Below are positions 23,386-34,452 of a stretch of 64,000 nt of DNA, in pieces (position 1 is the first letter of the stretch; each line of letters begins with the position of its first letter). The position numbers and the translations under genes are program-made. The stretch is from Cylindrobasidium torrendii FP15055 ss-10 (lineage: Eukaryota > Basidiomycota > Agaricomycetes > Agaricales > Physalacriaceae): positions 124,001 through 188,000 of the forward strand of contig KN880437.1 in NCBI GenBank assembly GCA_000934385.1, in the 5' to 3' direction. The notes beneath the pieces were generated by a model, which was not told where the DNA came from, searched no databases, and saw only the letters and a program-made list of their open reading frames with translations.

Positions 23386-24728
23386 TTACCACTGGTCATA
23401 ACGCCGAACGATACCATCGTCCGCTGCTGTCCACAGAGCACCTCCAGACGATAACCGAGCATGCCTTGCCGGATAGCAGTCTGGTCCGACAATCTCAGCA
23501 TCTACTTTGATTCCCCCGTCCTTGAGCGAAGCCACATATGGCATGCCGTCCGATGTGCATACCACCAGCTTACTTGCGTTCAAGAAACACAGGCTGTCCA
23601 CTGACACAGTTGTTCCCCACCCTCTTCTCCATTCATGTAGCGGGGTGCCCGGAGCGCGCACATCGAAAATTCGGACAACTCCTTTTGCAGAGCCCGTCGC
23701 AAGCAAGTTGGCTGACAGTGCCAGACTCGAGGCTCCGGACTCGATGATCTTTTCCTTGCCGTCGCCCTCCTCTCCCTCGGCGCGCGCTCTTAGATCTAAG
23801 CGATATACGCCACCAAGAGTTGCCGCGTATGCTGTATTTGTGTCTGAATCCTCGGAAGGCAATGCCAGGGAAGTCACACCACCGTCGTTAAACCACACTG
23901 TGCTAGTATTCTGCCTGGATGGTACATCCCATACCCGGACGGTGGTATCGGCGCTGGCAGAAATGACAGTCCGACCCACGCCAACAATGCAAGCATCTGT
24001 CACGGCCCTTGTATGCGCCTGGAAGGTGCGCGCAGGCTGTAGTGGAATGCCGTCGGCTTCAGATGCTGTATTTGCGGACAAAATGTGCAACGAAAAGTCT
24101 GCGGAGGTGGAGAGCAGTACTTTGGATGACGGGAAGAAGCGCAGGGAGGTGACAGTGCTCTTGTGTGGGCGTTCCTTGAGATCCACTTTGATAGTAGGTT
24201 CGCCTTCGGATAGGCGGTCTCGCGGCGGGGGTACGTTCGAGGCAGAGCAAAGTGCGATGCTGCCATCCAAGAATCCCATGGCGAATTTCTCTTCATTGGG
24301 TGCAATGTCGAAAGCCGTGATTCGGTGAGGACTGGCTTGGTTCGCATAGAACGCATCTGCGTACGATTGTGCAGGGAAATATAGTTTTGATGTTTCATTG
24401 CGAGAGCTCAGGACGTATCGCGGAGGATGTTTGTGGTCTTGTGCCTACGAAATTAGGATCCGTGGGATAGTTCAAAGTCCAGCAATCGTACCGGTGCTCT
24501 CTCAATCTTGACGCTGCCTTCCCGTCTGGTCAGCTTGACTAAGTTTCGGTCATGGTCGTCCAGCGAGACGCGTAGTTTTCCATGTTCTGACAGATAGGAT
24601 TCTCTCTTGGGGTCGGGGTCATATCGAGATACCCAGATATCTTCGTAGGGAATAGTGCCCTGTTCTACGTCCGTGAGTACGGATGTGAACGACGGTTGGA
24701 CCGTCGTTATCGGCAGAAGTTCGTGCAT
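23386..24728 (-). CDS. WD40 protein, PAAF1/Rpn14-like proteasome assembly factor
   Basis: This is probably the fungal PAAF1/Rpn14, a beta-propeller chaperone that binds the Rpt ATPases during assembly of the 19S proteasome particle. Exon 1 (MHELLPITTVQPSFTSVLTD on) ends SVKIERAP. A 46-nt intron then joins AQDHKHPPRYVLSS. Repeats are visible as ITAFDIAPNEEKFAMGFLDG; VTSLRFFPSSKVLLSTSADF; THTRAVTD-like (AHTRAVTDACIVGVGRTVIS) with ADTTVRVWDV; SLALSANLLATGSAKGVVRI; and the ending AADDGIVRRYDQW. That makes about six blades over roughly 430 residues. The HTRAVTD / VISASxDxTxRxWD stretch is what points to PAAF1. Other WD40 families cannot be ruled out. It is divergent from the bestrophin gene over 202 bp. 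Confidence 0.75.
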
Positions 24729-24930
24729 AGCCTATACTTCAGGAGCACTTGGTTTTCAAAAGCCATTATCAAAGGGTTGTCGAGCTTACCAGAGATGATC
24801 GTAAGCAGTAAGAAAGAGATTGACCGCGCGTAGGTTACAGGCGCCGCGACTCCGGTGATCGGCAGCACGTCCCGGGCGGCGACTGTCACTTCACAGACGA
24901 CCACCATTGGCGACGATTCTTTGGCCGACA

Positions 24931-26738
24931 ATGAAGGACTCTGTAGCAAGTTTGCTTCGGGTAAGACTATTGAGGCTTGAGTTATTTATCTAATCCATTC
25001 TCTTAGGCCCCTCGCGTTCGGCGTGAGCATCTCAGGAAGGTTCGTAAGGTGATATGAGGAGGGCATCCAAATGCTGAGCTGGTGCTAGTATTCATGGCTT
25101 CCGGATGTCTTCCGTATCAAAGGCAGTGTGCGTCGTCGTCCAAACATCTGATTATTGTACTAATTGGCTTCCCCAGACGATACCCCGCATTGTTGGCCCA
25201 GTGATCACAGTCACACTATTTGCCGCCATCATCGCTGGACTGAACTCCAAGGGATACAACGTCGTGTTGACGAACTCTGTAGTTCCTTTGCTCTCCGTAG
25301 TGGTATGTGGTATCTCTTCATTGCCATCAATCATCTGATGAACGGCCCAACAGGTTGGTCTCATTCTGGTCTTCAGGTATCACCGTTCACTCTTCCCTAT
25401 GGTATACTGTAATCTAACAAATCCATAGGAATGGGTTGGTGCGCCCACTTTACACGGTTTATAATGCTCATACCCTTCACTAGCTCTTCGTATGACCGCT
25501 GGTGGGAGGGACGCAAATCGTTTGCCAGCATGACTTCCAATATCAGGAATCTTTCGCGCCAGGTCTGGGTCAATGTCGCACCATTACCACCCGACCAGGA
25601 TGTAGCTATCAAAGGCAAAGCTCCGTCTGTCCCATTGACCAGAGCCCAATTGCACAAACGCAAGGCAGAAACTCTGCATCTCTGCCTTAGTTTCGCGTTC
25701 GCTGTGAAGCATTACCTCCGAGGGGAAGATGGTGTACATTGGGAGGACTATAAAGGAGTGCTTCCCTCGATATTTGACCGATTTGACGAGACTGGGGAGA
25801 TCGAGGTCGTTCACGGCAACGGAACGCGTACAATGCCTAGCTTGAGCGCGTCATTTGCGTCGGGCTACTCCTCCACCGGAAACGATTCCCCCGTGACTTC
25901 TCGAAGCGGTCGTGCATCTCCCGACACAATGCAGGCGACTATCAAGCCTGATGCCACCAAGAGAGTCAAGCACAAGCGTAGCAAAAGACAGATGTCGGAG
26001 AGAACACCACTGTTCGGGGAAAGTCGAGTGGATATTGTGCATGAATCCATTCCCTTACCGCTGGTCATCGCACACGAAATCTCGCGTAGGCTATTCCAAT
26101 TCAGAAGAGATGGTCTACTGGAAACAGTCGGTCCCGCTGGCACGAACTCCATGACGGCGCTGTGGGCGATTTCTCGGGGTCGATGCCGCATCAGACTGAC
26201 CACATTGAAAGGATTCAGAACATGGTCGATAATCTGACCGTGATGGAACGTATAGCGAACACCCCCATACCGCGCTCTTGTGAGCTACTTTCTTTCCGTT
26301 CTAGGTATCTGGATATTCTAATGCCCGCCGACAGACGCTGTCCATCTCAAGCAATGCGTGACGCTCTATCTTTTTGCACTCCCGTTGACGATGGTGTCCG
26401 ACTTGGGCTGGACCATGGTGCCAATTGTCACGGTTGTAGCCTTCACTCTCATGGGTATCGAAGGCATCGCTGATGAGATAGAGATGCCCTTTGGTGAGCT
26501 TCATGAAATTGATTGCTCTCTATGAATTACTCATGCTTTCGACTAGGTGATGATTCGGCTGACCTGCCTCTTGGTATGTACTTCCTTTCAGTTTTGTGGG
26601 GAAAGAAAATGATTAACATAAATTCACGTAGACCAGTACTGTGCAGATCTCAAGGAGGAAATCATCTACATCATCCGCCATTTGCCAGAGTCGTCGGAGG
26701 GTGTGTATGGGTACGACGATGGGGAGGGCGATGATTAG
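24931..26738 (+). CDS. Bestrophin-like anion channel (UPF0187/RFP-TM)
   Basis: This is a fungal bestrophin-family membrane protein, expected to form a pentameric chloride or bicarbonate channel. The first three exons join in phase 0: MKDSVASLLR, APRVRREHLRKVRK, then YSWLPDVFRIKGS, leading to TIPRIVGPVITVTLFAAIIA. Next are NSVVPLLSVVVGL, the conserved FTSSSYDRWWEGRK, a basic Ser-rich cytoplasmic insert (GRASPDTMQATIKPDATKR), PLPLVIAHEISRRLFQFR, ERIANTPIP, LYLFALPLTMVSDLGW, and the neck-like GIEGIADEIEMPFGDDSADL with LDQYCADLKEEI. These match fungal members closely. About 470 residues and around ten introns. The start is chosen because all downstream phases then agree. Confidence 0.88.
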
Positions 26739-27163
26739 GAACTTCAGCGGTTTACGAAAACTCGATAATGATGGGACTCTTGTACGTAAATGGATGCAAC
26801 AAGTACGAACTATGGGTTGGAATTAAAGAGGTGTTGAATGTGGCAACTCGATGACTTGGAATTAGACTTGGATGAGAATGTGCCCTCTCTCGCGCGTCTA
26901 CCGTGCACGCGACCAAGTCCGAAAACCGCATACCTCGCTAGCCTGTGCTGCACGCAAGTGTTTGCACGGAAACACTTACATTAACGCAAATTTCGAAGCG
27001 CATTCGCAATGTGAGACGCGAAATTCAATTACTTAGCCTTAGGCTTGGTGTGTGCTGCAGCGTAGGCAGTCATCTCATTATGGTACATTCCCCCATTGAC
27101 GAACACATACGAAGGACGAGAATAAGTATTGTACGCTATTGCAATTTTTACACATGGACGATT
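26739..27163. terminator. convergent 3' region bestrophin / RdRP
   Basis: This 425-bp gap separates convergent stops. The 27.0-27.2 kb sequence opposite the RdRP end is open in the plus strand but is a shadow. No RNA gene or repeat seen. Confidence 0.35.
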
Positions 27164-30100
27164 TCATCGCTTGCTTGGACGAATAGCTTCCAACCTCTCC
27201 AGGCAATCGAGGACGACATCCAGCGCTACCAAGCTGAAGCTTTTGGCTCCCGCTTCGTTAATGTTCGCCATACCATGACGCCAGGCGGCCCACGCTCTCT
27301 CCAATCCCTCGTGTATCTCTTCATCTGTCGGGGTTGTGTTGGGGGTCAACGGAAACAGCTTCCTCTTCACCTCCTTGATCTGCTCTCGAGAATGGATGCG
27401 CATCTTCCACATTCGCCCTTGGCGCCATCGTCTCTGTGTGGATTTCTCGAGGATGGTGCCCATCACGACCTCCGCTTCGAGCAGCTTTACCCCAGGTCTA
27501 TTAGAAAGGGTGTGCGTTGACTGGATGAATTTGATTTCATCCGCGTAGTGCTGGAATAGTGACACAATGGCGGGGTCATCTGGATCGGTAGATGTGTCAT
27601 ACGGTCGCTGGAGGTCGACATAGGGCTCAAGAATTCGAGTGATACTGTCAGTCCCTGGCGGTGTGTGAACGGGCGTGCCCTCGAGGCCATCGTTGGCTTC
27701 CGTCAACTCGATTTCACGGAACAATTTCCCGAGCACACGTTCGGAGCGATAGTAGTCTGTCTTCCGGACAGAGATGGCTTCTGCGGCGTGCCAGTCTGGT
27801 TTGCATCGGATGAGGGTGTTTGGAAGACGGTCACTTTCGATATCAACTGGGATGCCGTTCTTGGGAAAATCGACCGCCTACACAGTATCAGATGGAATTA
27901 CAGCGTGTAAAGTGGCATCTTACTTGAGAGCAAAGCGCCGCCAGCTTCTTGCAATCAGCGTCACGAATGCCCTCCTAGTTAATATTAGCCGCAGTGAATG
28001 AAGATTACCAGTTCACTCACAGCAGATTGATCTAAGCGTATCAGCGAAAAGAAAAATAAGAGCAGATTCGGGCTCACCTGCTATAATAAGAAGACGGTCA
28101 GAAAGCAGCCCCTGCGGCAAGTCAGTGCAGAATCGGGCCCATGTTGGTTGTCACGTACGAGCACATCAGAGTTGATATAGTTGACAATGAAGTCACAGAT
28201 ATCGTCCACAGTCCCCTCCCTATCCAACTCGTATGTTCCTACAGCGTCGTAATCTGCTGCCTTCTCTCCACTGCTGCTGAAAAGCAAGTCTGCGTCCATC
28301 ACAACGTCATATTGGTCGCCATCCAAATCGCCTCCTCCAAGCTTAGAGGCCAACGACCTATGAATGCATGAAATCCAAAGAGAATGCATCAAGGTCTCGT
28401 GCCTACCGCTGTCCTTGGGTTGGGAGTATAACACAATTAACGTGATCTCTGTAGTAAGCGCTTAGTAGTGTCTCTCTATGCTTTACGCAGGTTCCCGACC
28501 TGAAAGCACAAAAACTGCCATCATCCGGGGGGCGGACGGCATACACCCGCTGCACTAGAGATCGGGGAAGTGAGCAGCCTTCGTTGGTCGTTGTGAACCT
28601 GGCTCACCATCGCCGATATGTGCGACCGGGCTGCGCGAAATTGTACAGGCACCCTCTAGCCATTCTCTCTCCCCGCCGGTCTTTTGCACACATGCAGCAA
28701 TCTTTCCTTCTCCCAAAGAGAACACGTTATCATATCCCTCTTTGCCAATGTATGTTGGCCCTTCATCCGGCACACCAACGAGTTTGTAGCTTCCGGGGAG
28801 TGCAATGCGCGCTTGATGTTTGACCTCTCTCTGGACCTCGTACGACGCAACCTGCCGCAATAACTCGAAGAATGCGTTGAGTCCATCATTATCATAGTTT
28901 GCAGGCAACTTGTAACCTATGGAGTCCAGCATTTCGATAATATGGGGTAGGCGGAAGCCCTGGCCGAGAGAATGTGCCCGCAGGAGAGCACGGAAGTTGT
29001 CGAGGGAGTCACGGATCGTGCGCGCCTCTGCAAGAGCATTGTATTGCAGAGACATGAACGCGCTATTGGGTACTTTTTGATCTTCAAGAACGGTGATGAG
29101 CGGTCTGTTCAGGTAGCATTCATTGGGCTGGTCGAATGCGCGGGCAATCTCGATATCGGCCTCGGAGTTCTTGTCATGAGTCTCGAACTTATTCATACTC
29201 TTGCGAAGTCGCATTTTGATAGTCGGGTGTTTGTCAAGCTCGGGATCGACAGCAACGACACCCTTGTATCCCAGGAAGCGAATTTGGAACTGTGAGCAAG
29301 ATAAAAAAGTGGGCCAAGCGAGTAATTTGAAATCATACGACGGAGGGTTGAATGCTTTTATGGCCATGGTCCCGTCGCCCACGACAGAGTTCGGCCCAGA
29401 TATCCTTTGCCAAAGTCATCGAAATCGTCCCAGCGCCGTCGGTGAAGACGGAAGGCTCCTGCTTATTTGGGATGTTCACTTGGATGTCTTCTATCTCTTC
29501 CCATTGATCCCTACGAATCTTGACCGATGGGTCCGTTGCCGTGAAGGCTTGACCAATACGCGCCGCAAGCTTGGATGGCTGCTTGCTGAGTTTGGTTCCA
29601 CTGAAGTCGCCAATTTGGCTGCGAATATATCCTGCATCGACGTGTATTCCGTTGTGGTCGAAAGGGGTGACAAACCACACAGCGTGTTCGCGCAATGCAG
29701 AAGTCGAATAAGCGAGGAACGTATATCTCCTTCCTGCGAGACTGAAGCCTTCTTTCAGGATGCCGCCGACGCGCTTGCGAACAAATTCTGCGCCGTCCAC
29801 AGCTCGGTCCCAGCGATACTGGAGTCGATCCTCGTCGCGGAAGTCTACTCGCAAAAAGTTGTCCTCGTAGCCTGCATATTGGCGAATGACACGGTTTGAC
29901 TGTGTTGGATAAGGGCCTTCCAGTAGCATTCTTGTCGGTGTGAAGGTGACATGACCACAAGGAAAGTAGCCTGGGGATCTCTTCGCATTTTCCGAGTCAG
30001 CTTTGTACTCGTCCCGCACTTTCATAAAAACTTGGGCCGGACTGGTCCTAGCGATGGCGACTTTATCTCGCTCGTCCAGAATGATGGAATATTTACGAAG

Positions 30101-31411
30101 TAGGTCCGCAATATACTGATTGGTGTGAGTCTGGCACAATGCGCGTACCAAAGGTAGAAGCTGTTGAAGGTCTGGCGTATAGAGTCGTCCGTTGTAAAGC
30201 AGTGCCTCTAATTGGAATGCCACAAGCCATGGAAAGGCGTCCATAGACTTTCGAAGGGTACGCATAGTTTTGGCATCGAAAAGCTTCCTTTGTGCTGTAG
30301 CTTCGATATTTTGAGGCGCATAGAGTTCCTGTTTGCCACGTCTAATGACCATTCGCGGAAGCATGTTTCTGAGCATGGTACTGCCATCATAGTCCGAGTT
30401 GTAGATGCCCGCCACCGAACAAAGGCGCTGGAACTCATCCACATATGACTTGTCATCGTAAAGCACAAGACGCATTTGCCAGGCGAATGGGGCGATGGCT
30501 GCATGTCCGGGATTGAGCGACGCAACACGGACTTTCTCCTTCTCTCCCTCATAATCACTCAGATGGTAGGCCTCGAATATCGGCGGCGTGAGTAGGTCAA
30601 AACATATATCTTGAGAGACGTTAGTGACCCGCTTCTTCATTATGCAGTGAAATGGCAAACATGGCGGCCCGGCTGCGCCTACAGCCATCAGTTTGATACT
30701 GTGGAAAGGTATTTCGATGTCACATCCCCCCATGTCTTCTTCCAATGTCTGCGTCTATAGAGCTTGTTTAGATTCATGGTCCCTGTTGCACGGGAGTGAG
30801 CTATGCATTGAGCTTACCCTGATACGGATAAGTTTGTGGTCATAGTGGAACATGAGCCAGGCGCTGCGATGTCCAGAGACATATTCGCGCTGCCACTCTA
30901 TTGAAAACTCCCTGGATGGAATGGGCCCAATGGGAGCGTATTGAGGATAATGGAAAACGCCAAACTGAACGGCAGTGACACGCAGCGGTTCTCTCAAGTC
31001 GTCCACAATTTTTGCATGCTCTAGCTCAATTTCCGGGTCGATATACGGTGTTCGCTGGAGTGTCATAGTCACGTAGCGCTGTGCCGGACCGCGCGTAAAG
31101 AATCGCAGCTTGTGTTTCTTGTTGTCTGCATTGCGCATCACGACGCGCTTGTCCTCCTGCTTGGTCCATGCAATAAATTTCCTGCCAATTTCCCAGGTTG
31201 GGAGCGTCAATGTCCCAGAGCCATCGTTACGCGCGCCACCGAGCTTTTCGTTAGGATTGACTTCGGCCAGGAAGTTGAGCAAACGCTGTTTCTCCGGGAA
31301 GTCCTCGTCGTGTGTGGGATGGAATTCAGGCGAATGCAAAGTCTCGGCCAGCTTTTTCATAATATCGTACTTTGTCGCAGTGTCGGGAATGCCTTTGATA
31401 TCAATCTCCAT
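27164..31411 (-). CDS. RNA-dependent RNA polymerase, RNA-silencing type (QDE-1/Rdp1 family)
   Basis: This cellular RdRP makes double-stranded RNA from aberrant transcripts for quelling, meiotic silencing or heterochromatin, with Dicer and Argonaute downstream. The N-terminal part begins MEIDIKGIPDTATKYDIMKK (RRM-like), then an RdRP linker. The catalytic half has RKRVGGILKEGFSLAGRRYT, FLAYSTSALREHAVWFV, FTDGAGTISMTLAKDIW, FQIRFLGYKGVVAVDP and MRLRKSMNKF. The active-site loop GGGDLDGDQYDVV has the essential DxDGD (28315-28329). Past it come ICDFIVNYINSDVL, ALCSQAVDFPKNGIPV and a helical C-terminal head. Size about 1,250 residues is normal. The start at 31411 is preferred to an in-frame ATG at 31528, which would add a spurious hydrophobic leader. 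Divergent from the DUF1776 gene. Confidence 0.9.
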
Positions 31412-31607
31412 CGCGCCGATACCTACGAGGTGTCGATGATATGGAAGTAGGACGATGAGAGCCAGTGCTGGCAATCGCATTGCTGACGGGCCCCGGCCCG
31501 GCGCCCTGGACTTGTCACCATCAGCCACTTGGCTTTACTCCACGAGTTGTCCCTGTTTGGAGTCCCCGATTTCTTATCCTCAATTGTCTGCGCGATAACT
31601 TGCCACA
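31412..31607. promoter_or_regulatory. short divergent promoter RdRP / DUF1776
   Basis: Only 196 bp separate the two start codons, so the two genes must share a compact bidirectional promoter. It is GC-rich around 31490-31510 and no clear TATA box is present. Confidence 0.5.
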
Positions 31608-33274
31608 ATGGACAAGCTTGGGGACTTGCTCGAGACTATCGAGGACACGCTCAACGCGGCAGCGCCTGAGATGCTCCGCATCCAACAGAAACTCGGCAGT
31701 CTTTGGACAAACTTCGGACATCCTCAAGTTCAGCATCTTATGGATAGACTGCCAATGCCACCTTTACCACCGCCACCTCCACCACCTCCACCCCAACACG
31801 GCGTAGTAATACAATGGCTCGAGAAGAATCCTGGCAAGGCATGTGGAATTGCTGTCGGATTGTGCGGCTCGTTGCTCGTGGGATACAGCATGCACGCCAT
31901 ACGCCAGCGCAAAGTAAGGGCTGCGACAGTGACTGGGCGCCACTGGAAAGTTGTTGGTGCGTGTCGCTTATCTGGTCAGAAACATCGTGTTTACCATATT
32001 GCAGTTGTGCTCGGAGGAGACCACCCATTGGGGGCCCCCTTGATTAGGGATCTCGAGCGGAAAGGCTACAAGATTATCACAAGCGTGTCTACCCCAGAGG
32101 CTGCAGACCAGCTCGAAAGCGCATATGTCAGGGCACTTGTACTCGACCCGTCTGAGGTAGGGTTTACAGTTTTGCTTCATCTCATCTCTGACAACTCTTG
32201 CAGCCTGCAGGCATCCATGTTTTCCTTCGCTCAATGGCCACCACCCTTTCCCGACACTTTCCTCTCAGTGATTCTGGCACGGATTCACTCACTGTGTGCT
32301 CGATCGTCTCACTGCTCTCACTTCGGACCCCTCCACCTTCAGCGCCTCTGGAAAATTCGACCAATTTCGCGAACGACTATCTTCCCTACCTTACTGCAAC
32401 TCAAATCACTCCTCTGCAAGTCATCCAATCGATCCTTCCCCTCTTCCGTAACGTCTCCGGGAACCAGGAGAAAAGCATCATTGTCTGCCTCCCGGCCACG
32501 GCGACCCGTGTTGGACTGCCGTTCTCCTCAATTCAGTCAATGAGTGCCGCAGGTACTCTTCGTGCAACTGAGGTTCTTCGACGCGAAATCGCAGCAGCTG
32601 GCATGACCGGCAAGTCTGAATCCATGAAGAACATCAATGTTGTTGTTGTCGAAGTCGGTGCATTTGACGTTGGCCCACCACCGGGTCCCGACGAGGTCTA
32701 TAGGTCAATGGAGCAGTGGAGTGTATCAGAGAAGTTGACGTATGGACCAGCATTCGCCGCCATTTCGCATCGTTCCAGTGCGCCTCAGTCGCGATGGGAA
32801 AGTTTCAAGGGCCATTTCAGCGACAGCACGCCTTACGGAGTCCGCCGCAAGCCGACAAACGCGAAGGTGTTCGTCGACAGTGTAGTATGTGTGGTCACCA
32901 ACGGCGCCTCTGGCGTCTCGTTCCTTGGATGCAACGTTGGGCTAGGAAAACTTCGCAACCTTGTCATGGGCCACCGCTTCTCCGTAGGTGCAGGCTCCCA
33001 CACGTACAAATACGCGTCGTTTCTGCCCTCGCTCGTTCTGGACGCCCTGCTGAACATCCCGCATATCCTGATTGCTTTACGCAATAGCCTGCTCCCAATT
33101 GAACATGCTACTCCACCTCAGGATCTGCCGCCAGTTGAACCCGTTGCGCCAATTGTCCCGGCGGAAGCTATCGCCTGGCAAGAGGACTCAACTTCGGACG
33201 TGGGATCTGAGGCGGACGCTGAGAGCACTGACGCGTCTGCGAGTTGGGTAAGGTTGACCGGGAGAGATTCGTAG
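31608..33274 (+). CDS. DUF1776 family protein, SDR-like, one membrane segment
   Basis: This belongs to a fungal family with a short-chain-dehydrogenase-like fold and no settled function; a member has been reported in mitochondria or membranes. The N-terminal helix MDKLGDLLETIEDTLNAAAP is followed by a run of about ten prolines (near 31756-31797) and a hydrophobic segment ACGIAVGLCGSLLVGYSMHA. After an intron the Rossmann-like core begins VVLGGDHPLGAPLIRDLERK with GYKIITSVSTPEAADQLE. VIQSILPLFRNVSG, FSSIQSMSAAGTLRATEVLR and VVVVEVGAFDVG follow. The usual SDR catalytic YxxxK is not obvious, so activity is doubtful. The C-terminus is acidic. Three or four introns. Confidence 0.8.
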
Positions 33275-33599
33275 ACGAGACAATGCCGAATTACCTGCCT
33301 AATTCAGTGCTTGTTGTGTATAGTATTCGTGGACGGAAGGTGTACTTTTCCCTTTGTATATGTAGTGTATCTTACTTACTACTCACTGGCCTAACCAATG
33401 CAACTCCTCTCTTTCCAGTACCAGATTCTTTTGTGAGAAACCTCATTTTTGAATCATGCCTTAGAACTTGCCCCAGTCAACTCTGAGTCAACTGTGTGAT
33501 CCTGAGCTTGTAAAAACCCATTGTGCTTGGTCACAGGGACAAACAGTCGATGGTGGTTGGCCCAAATCCCGATGCAATGGATGGGTGAAGGTACCAAAA

Positions 33600-33694
33600 A
33601 TTGGTCAAAAACGAACCGGTGACCAGCAGAATCACAGCAAGCGCGTTATTCACAGCACAGCACGCGTTAGACCACTAGACCACCGGCCCAGCAG
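33600..33694 (-). repeat. tRNA-like sequence, possible tRNA pseudogene or SINE head
   Basis: Read on the minus strand, the piece contains TGGTCTAGTGG, a good match to the tRNA A box (D arm) at about 33672-33682, and CGGTTCGTTTTT, a partial B box, at about 33606-33617. They are spaced 54 nt apart, which suits a long-variable-arm tRNA or a degenerate copy. A GGTCA/TGACC pair flanks the B box. I cannot fold a full cloverleaf with a clear anticodon, and no terminator T-run follows directly. A tRNA-derived SINE is the main alternative. Confidence 0.35.
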
Positions 33695-34387
33695 TCAAAT
33701 GTGATTTGTGGGTATCGGCCGCGTCCGCCTGCCTCACTATTATCCTTATTTCTGCACGGCTATACCGTGCAATGTTTAGGCGCTGGACTCTAGTGGTAGC
33801 AACTACCCGACTCTAAAATGACTGCCTAATTTCTCGATGCAAGGGCATCGGATTGTTGACACCGTTCGACCAAGGACAGTGGCAAATAGTGGTCATACAA
33901 TTGGTGACGAGTCCGACGACGTCCGACAACGCAACTCACGTTGTCATGGTTGGCCCCCGCGAGCCGAGACGATCGTTTCCCGTTAATGCTTGAAGTGGCC
34001 GCGGCGTACCCAGAAATTGTGGCGGGATGCGCTACGTTCGGCTACGAGTCGGCCATTGTTCTGCTATCGACTACAAATATGGTTGTGGGTATCTTAGAGA
34101 CGCTTTTGGACGAAAGCTAGGCACGATACGGCTGCTGGTATCTGCTTGATACGGTCTGTGAGGACGCCGGCGGCGATCGCGCACATCAGTTATCGTCCAG
34201 GGTAGGCGCATTCGCACAAGGTTCGTATATAAACCATCACGCGGGCTTGGCCCTGTGGAAAAATTCGGGGCAAACGAATGAGCAAAAATCGAGGCTTAGC
34301 AGTGGCTTAGCATGACTTTGGAGAGCAGTAGTGGTTTCTATTTTTGAAAATACGAATTTTAAAGACAGCCACCCTCGGCGGATGTAG

Positions 34388-34394
34388 TATAAAA
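34388..34394 (+). promoter_or_regulatory. TATA box of the ammonium transporter
   Basis: TATAAAA lies 65 nt before the proposed start codon, at a typical distance for a fungal core promoter. It is isolated in non-coding sequence and has the right orientation. Confidence 0.5.
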
Positions 34395-34452
34395 CGCAGG
34401 TCTACGATTTGACATTTCACTCTCTGACCCGCACCACGACCAGCCAACCACT

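Larger units (their letters stand above)
33275..34452. other. 1.2-kb intergenic region upstream of the ammonium transporter
   Basis: No protein gene is supported in this gap. It contains a tRNA-like sequence on the minus strand (33600-33694, separate entry), a perfect short hairpin GGTAG-CAA-CTACC near 33797, and a TATATAAA string near 34226. The last few hundred bases serve as promoter of the ammonium transporter. Confidence 0.45.

Noticed and set aside
23507..24328. 273-codon plus-strand open frame
   Set aside because: It is the antisense shadow of the WD40 gene, which has clear blades and a spliced first exon on the other strand.
31412..31528. In-frame RdRP start at 31528 giving a hydrophobic leader
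   Set aside because: A secreted or membrane RdRP is implausible, and MEIDIKG at 31411 is a normal family start.
33779..33828. Second tRNA-like sequence (CTCTAGTGGTAGC with a perfect hairpin)
   Set aside because: It has an A-box-like string but no B box downstream, so a tRNA cannot be supported.
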